Positions 62,581-64,000 of a stretch of DNA of 64,000 bases are shown piece by piece. The stretch lies in contig NZ_JAKQZG010000010.1 of the NCBI RefSeq assembly GCF_024359545.1, positions 62,001 to 126,000 on the forward strand, in the 5' to 3' direction. Each line of letters opens with the position of its first letter. Position 1 is the stretch's first letter. Made by a program: the position numbers and the translations under genes. This DNA is from Jiella marina. Its GTDB lineage: Bacteria > Pseudomonadota > Alphaproteobacteria > Rhizobiales > Rhizobiaceae. The notes under the pieces were generated by a model. It was not told the origin of the DNA and ran no database searches. It saw nothing but the letters and a program-made list of their open reading frames with translations.

Positions 62581-63651
62581 ATGCCGAAGCGAAGGACCCT
62601 TCTTATCCTCGCCGTCTTCGCGGTCGCCGCGGGTGCGGGCTATTTCGGCTATCAGCAATATCAGCCGAGCGGGCTGCCGGACGGTTTCGCCACGAGCAAC
62701 GGCCGGATCGAGGCTGTCGAGATCGACGTGGCCGCCAAAACGGCGGGGCGTATCGCCGAGATCGTCGTCGGCGAGGGCGACTATATCGAGGCCGGCCAGA
62801 AGCTCGCGACCATGGACATCGCCACCTTGCGGGCGCAGTTGCGCGAGGCCGAAGCCAATCTCGAACGGGCGAAGATCGGCGTCGAGACCGCCGAGGCGGA
62901 AGTGCGCCAGCAGGAGGCCCAGCGCGACGCGGCCGAGGCGCTGGTGGCCCAGCGACAGGCGGAACTCGGCTCGCTGGAAAAGGATCTTTCCCGCACGAGG
63001 GAGCTCGTCCAGCGTGGCACCACCTCCCAGCAGCAACTCGACCAGAGCACCGCGGCCGTCGAGGGCGGCAAGGCGGCGCTCGGAGCAGCCCGGGCTCAGG
63101 TCGCCGCGGCGGAGGCCGCCATCACCCATGCGCGCTCGAGCGTCGTCGCTGCCCGTTCGCAGATCGCGGCCGCCGAGGCCACGAAGGAACGCATCCAGGC
63201 CGATATCGACGACTCCACCCTGCGTTCGCCGCGCGCCGGTCGAGTGCAATATCGTGTCGCCCAGCCGGGAGAAGTGGTTGGCGCCGGAGGTGCCGTCCTC
63301 AATCTCGTCGACCTGACCGACGTCTTCATGACCTTCTTCCTGCCGACGGACGCGGCGGGCCGCGTCGCGGTCGGCAGCGAGGTGCGGCTGGTGCTCGATG
63401 CGGCCCCGCAATACGTGATCCCCGCCCGCGTCACCTATGTCGCCGATGTTGCGCAGTTCACGCCGAAGACCGTCGAGACCGAGGAGGAGCGGCAGAAGCT
63501 CTCCTTTCGGGTGAAGGCGGGCGTCGATCCGGCCGTGTTGAAGCAATATGTCCGCTACGTGAAGACCGGCCTGCCGGGCGTCGCCTATGTCCGGCTCGAC
63601 GACCGGGCGGCATGGCCGGACGACCTTGCCGTCCGTCTGCCCGATGAGTGA
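62581..63651 (+). CDS. HlyD-family membrane fusion protein
   Basis: This 356-residue periplasmic adaptor has one N-terminal membrane helix (about 6-24) and a split lipoyl domain: [43 protein letters not shown] at about 37-80 and [36 protein letters not shown] at about 216-250. Between them is a long coiled coil rich in Ala, Glu and Gln. The C-terminal beta domain is complete. It resembles YhiI/YbhG-type adaptors. It overlaps the ATPase gene by eight bases. Confidence 0.93.
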   Translation: MPKRRTLLILAVFAVAAGAGYFGYQQYQPSGLPDGFATSNGRIEAVEIDVAAKTAGRIAEIVVGEGDYIEAGQKLATMDIATLRAQLREAEANLERAKIGVETAEAEVRQQEAQRDAAEALVAQRQAELGSLEKDLSRTRELVQRGTTSQQQLDQSTAAVEGGKAALGAARAQVAAAEAAITHARSSVVAARSQIAAAEATKERIQADIDDSTLRSPRAGRVQYRVAQPGEVVGAGGAVLNLVDLTDVFMTFFLPTDAAGRVAVGSEVRLVLDAAPQYVIPARVTYVADVAQFTPKTVETEEERQKLSFRVKAGVDPAVLKQYVRYVKTGLPGVAYVRLDDRAAWPDDLAVRLPDE

Positions 63652-64000
63652 CGAAGAGCCGGCGGAGCCGGGCACGGTCGCGCAGATGTCGGGCGTTTCG
63701 CTGGGTTACGGCAAGACGATCGCCCTCGACGACGTCACCCTGGCGTTTCCAGCGGGTCGCCTGATCGGCCTCGTCGGTCCGGACGGCGTCGGCAAGTCCA
63801 GCCTGCTGGCGCTTCTGGCCGGCGCGCGGGCTCTGCAGAAGGGGTCGATCGAGGTGCTTGGCGGCGACATTGCCAGCGCGCGCCATCGTCGGGCTGTCTG
63901 CCCCCGGATCGCCTACATGCCGCAAGGGCTTGGCAAGAACCTCTACCCCTCGCTCTCGGTCGAGGAGAACATCGCCTTCTTCAGCCGCCTGTTCGGCCAG
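63644..64000 (+). CDS. ABC exporter ATP-binding protein, partial (RbbA/YhiH-like)
   Basis: The first 119 residues of an ABC ATPase are present; the rest lies past the window end. The Walker [10 protein letters not shown] is in the variant form usual for the RbbA/YhiH branch, and [18 protein letters not shown]-like wording (here [35 protein letters not shown]) contains the Q-loop. With the HlyD protein upstream it makes a drug- or peptide-type exporter whose permease domains should follow. Confidence 0.92.
   Translation, partial: MSDEEPAEPGTVAQMSGVSLGYGKTIALDDVTLAFPAGRLIGLVGPDGVGKSSLLALLAGARALQKGSIEVLGGDIASARHRRAVCPRIAYMPQGLGKNLYPSLSVEENIAFFSRLFGQ

Overview
The window is GC-rich and densely coded, with short overlapping operons of the ATGA type. 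It looks like the chromosome of an alphaproteobacterium, probably in the Hyphomicrobiales. This is inferred from the thiCOSGED order, the soxRSVWXYZABCD cluster with a SoxCD sulfite dehydrogenase, several TRAP transporters, and an FnrL-type regulator. No species can be named from the sequence alone.

Layout. 1-7.3 kb: parts of a branched-chain-type ABC importer (substrate-binding protein, LivF, LivG) lie downstream of an acyl-CoA dehydrogenase, an acyl-CoA ligase and an APH-like kinase. A short-chain dehydrogenase diverges from them. Together these resemble a split ACAD11/Lva-type route for 4-hydroxy or 4-oxo acids. Two palindromic elements sit in the divergent gap. 7.4-13.2 kb: a thiamin operon thiC-thiO-thiS-thiG-thiE-thiD (minus strand) behind a TPP riboswitch, with a REP-like and tandem-repeat insertion between thiC and thiO. 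13.4-21.0 kb: a TetR regulator diverges from a three-subunit molybdenum hydroxylase and a complete TRAP transporter, with a strong palindrome between them. 21.1-32.5 kb: a full thiosulfate-oxidising sox cluster with the regulator SoxR, the periplasmic thiol-redox proteins SoxS/V/W, a TsuA-like YeeE permease, a Tat-exported MBL-fold hydrolase and an exported DsrE-like protein. 32.7-37.5 kb: a second TRAP system with a GntR/FCD regulator and an SBF-like permease. 38.3-49.7 kb: a Tad/Cpa pilus cluster that lacks a visible Flp pilin and prepilin peptidase. 49.8-50.7 kb: an IS3-type transposase tail and an integrase pseudogene beside tRNA-Ser(GCT). 50.8-64 kb: a very large transglutaminase/DUF2126 protein diverging from a zinc-ribbon metallopeptidase, a membrane methyltransferase-like protein, a soluble PAS chemoreceptor, an SRAP-family DNA-protein crosslinking protein, then a redox-responsive block: quinone reductase-like protein, host-attachment-family protein, small cytochrome c, an FNR-type regulator and an HlyD/ABC exporter cut by the window end. 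Two perfect FNR boxes lie in this last block.

Main metabolic theme: the organism appears able to oxidise reduced sulfur compounds to sulfate, to import and catabolise organic acids through several dedicated importers, and to make thiamin. It probably forms Tad-type pili if a pilin is encoded elsewhere.
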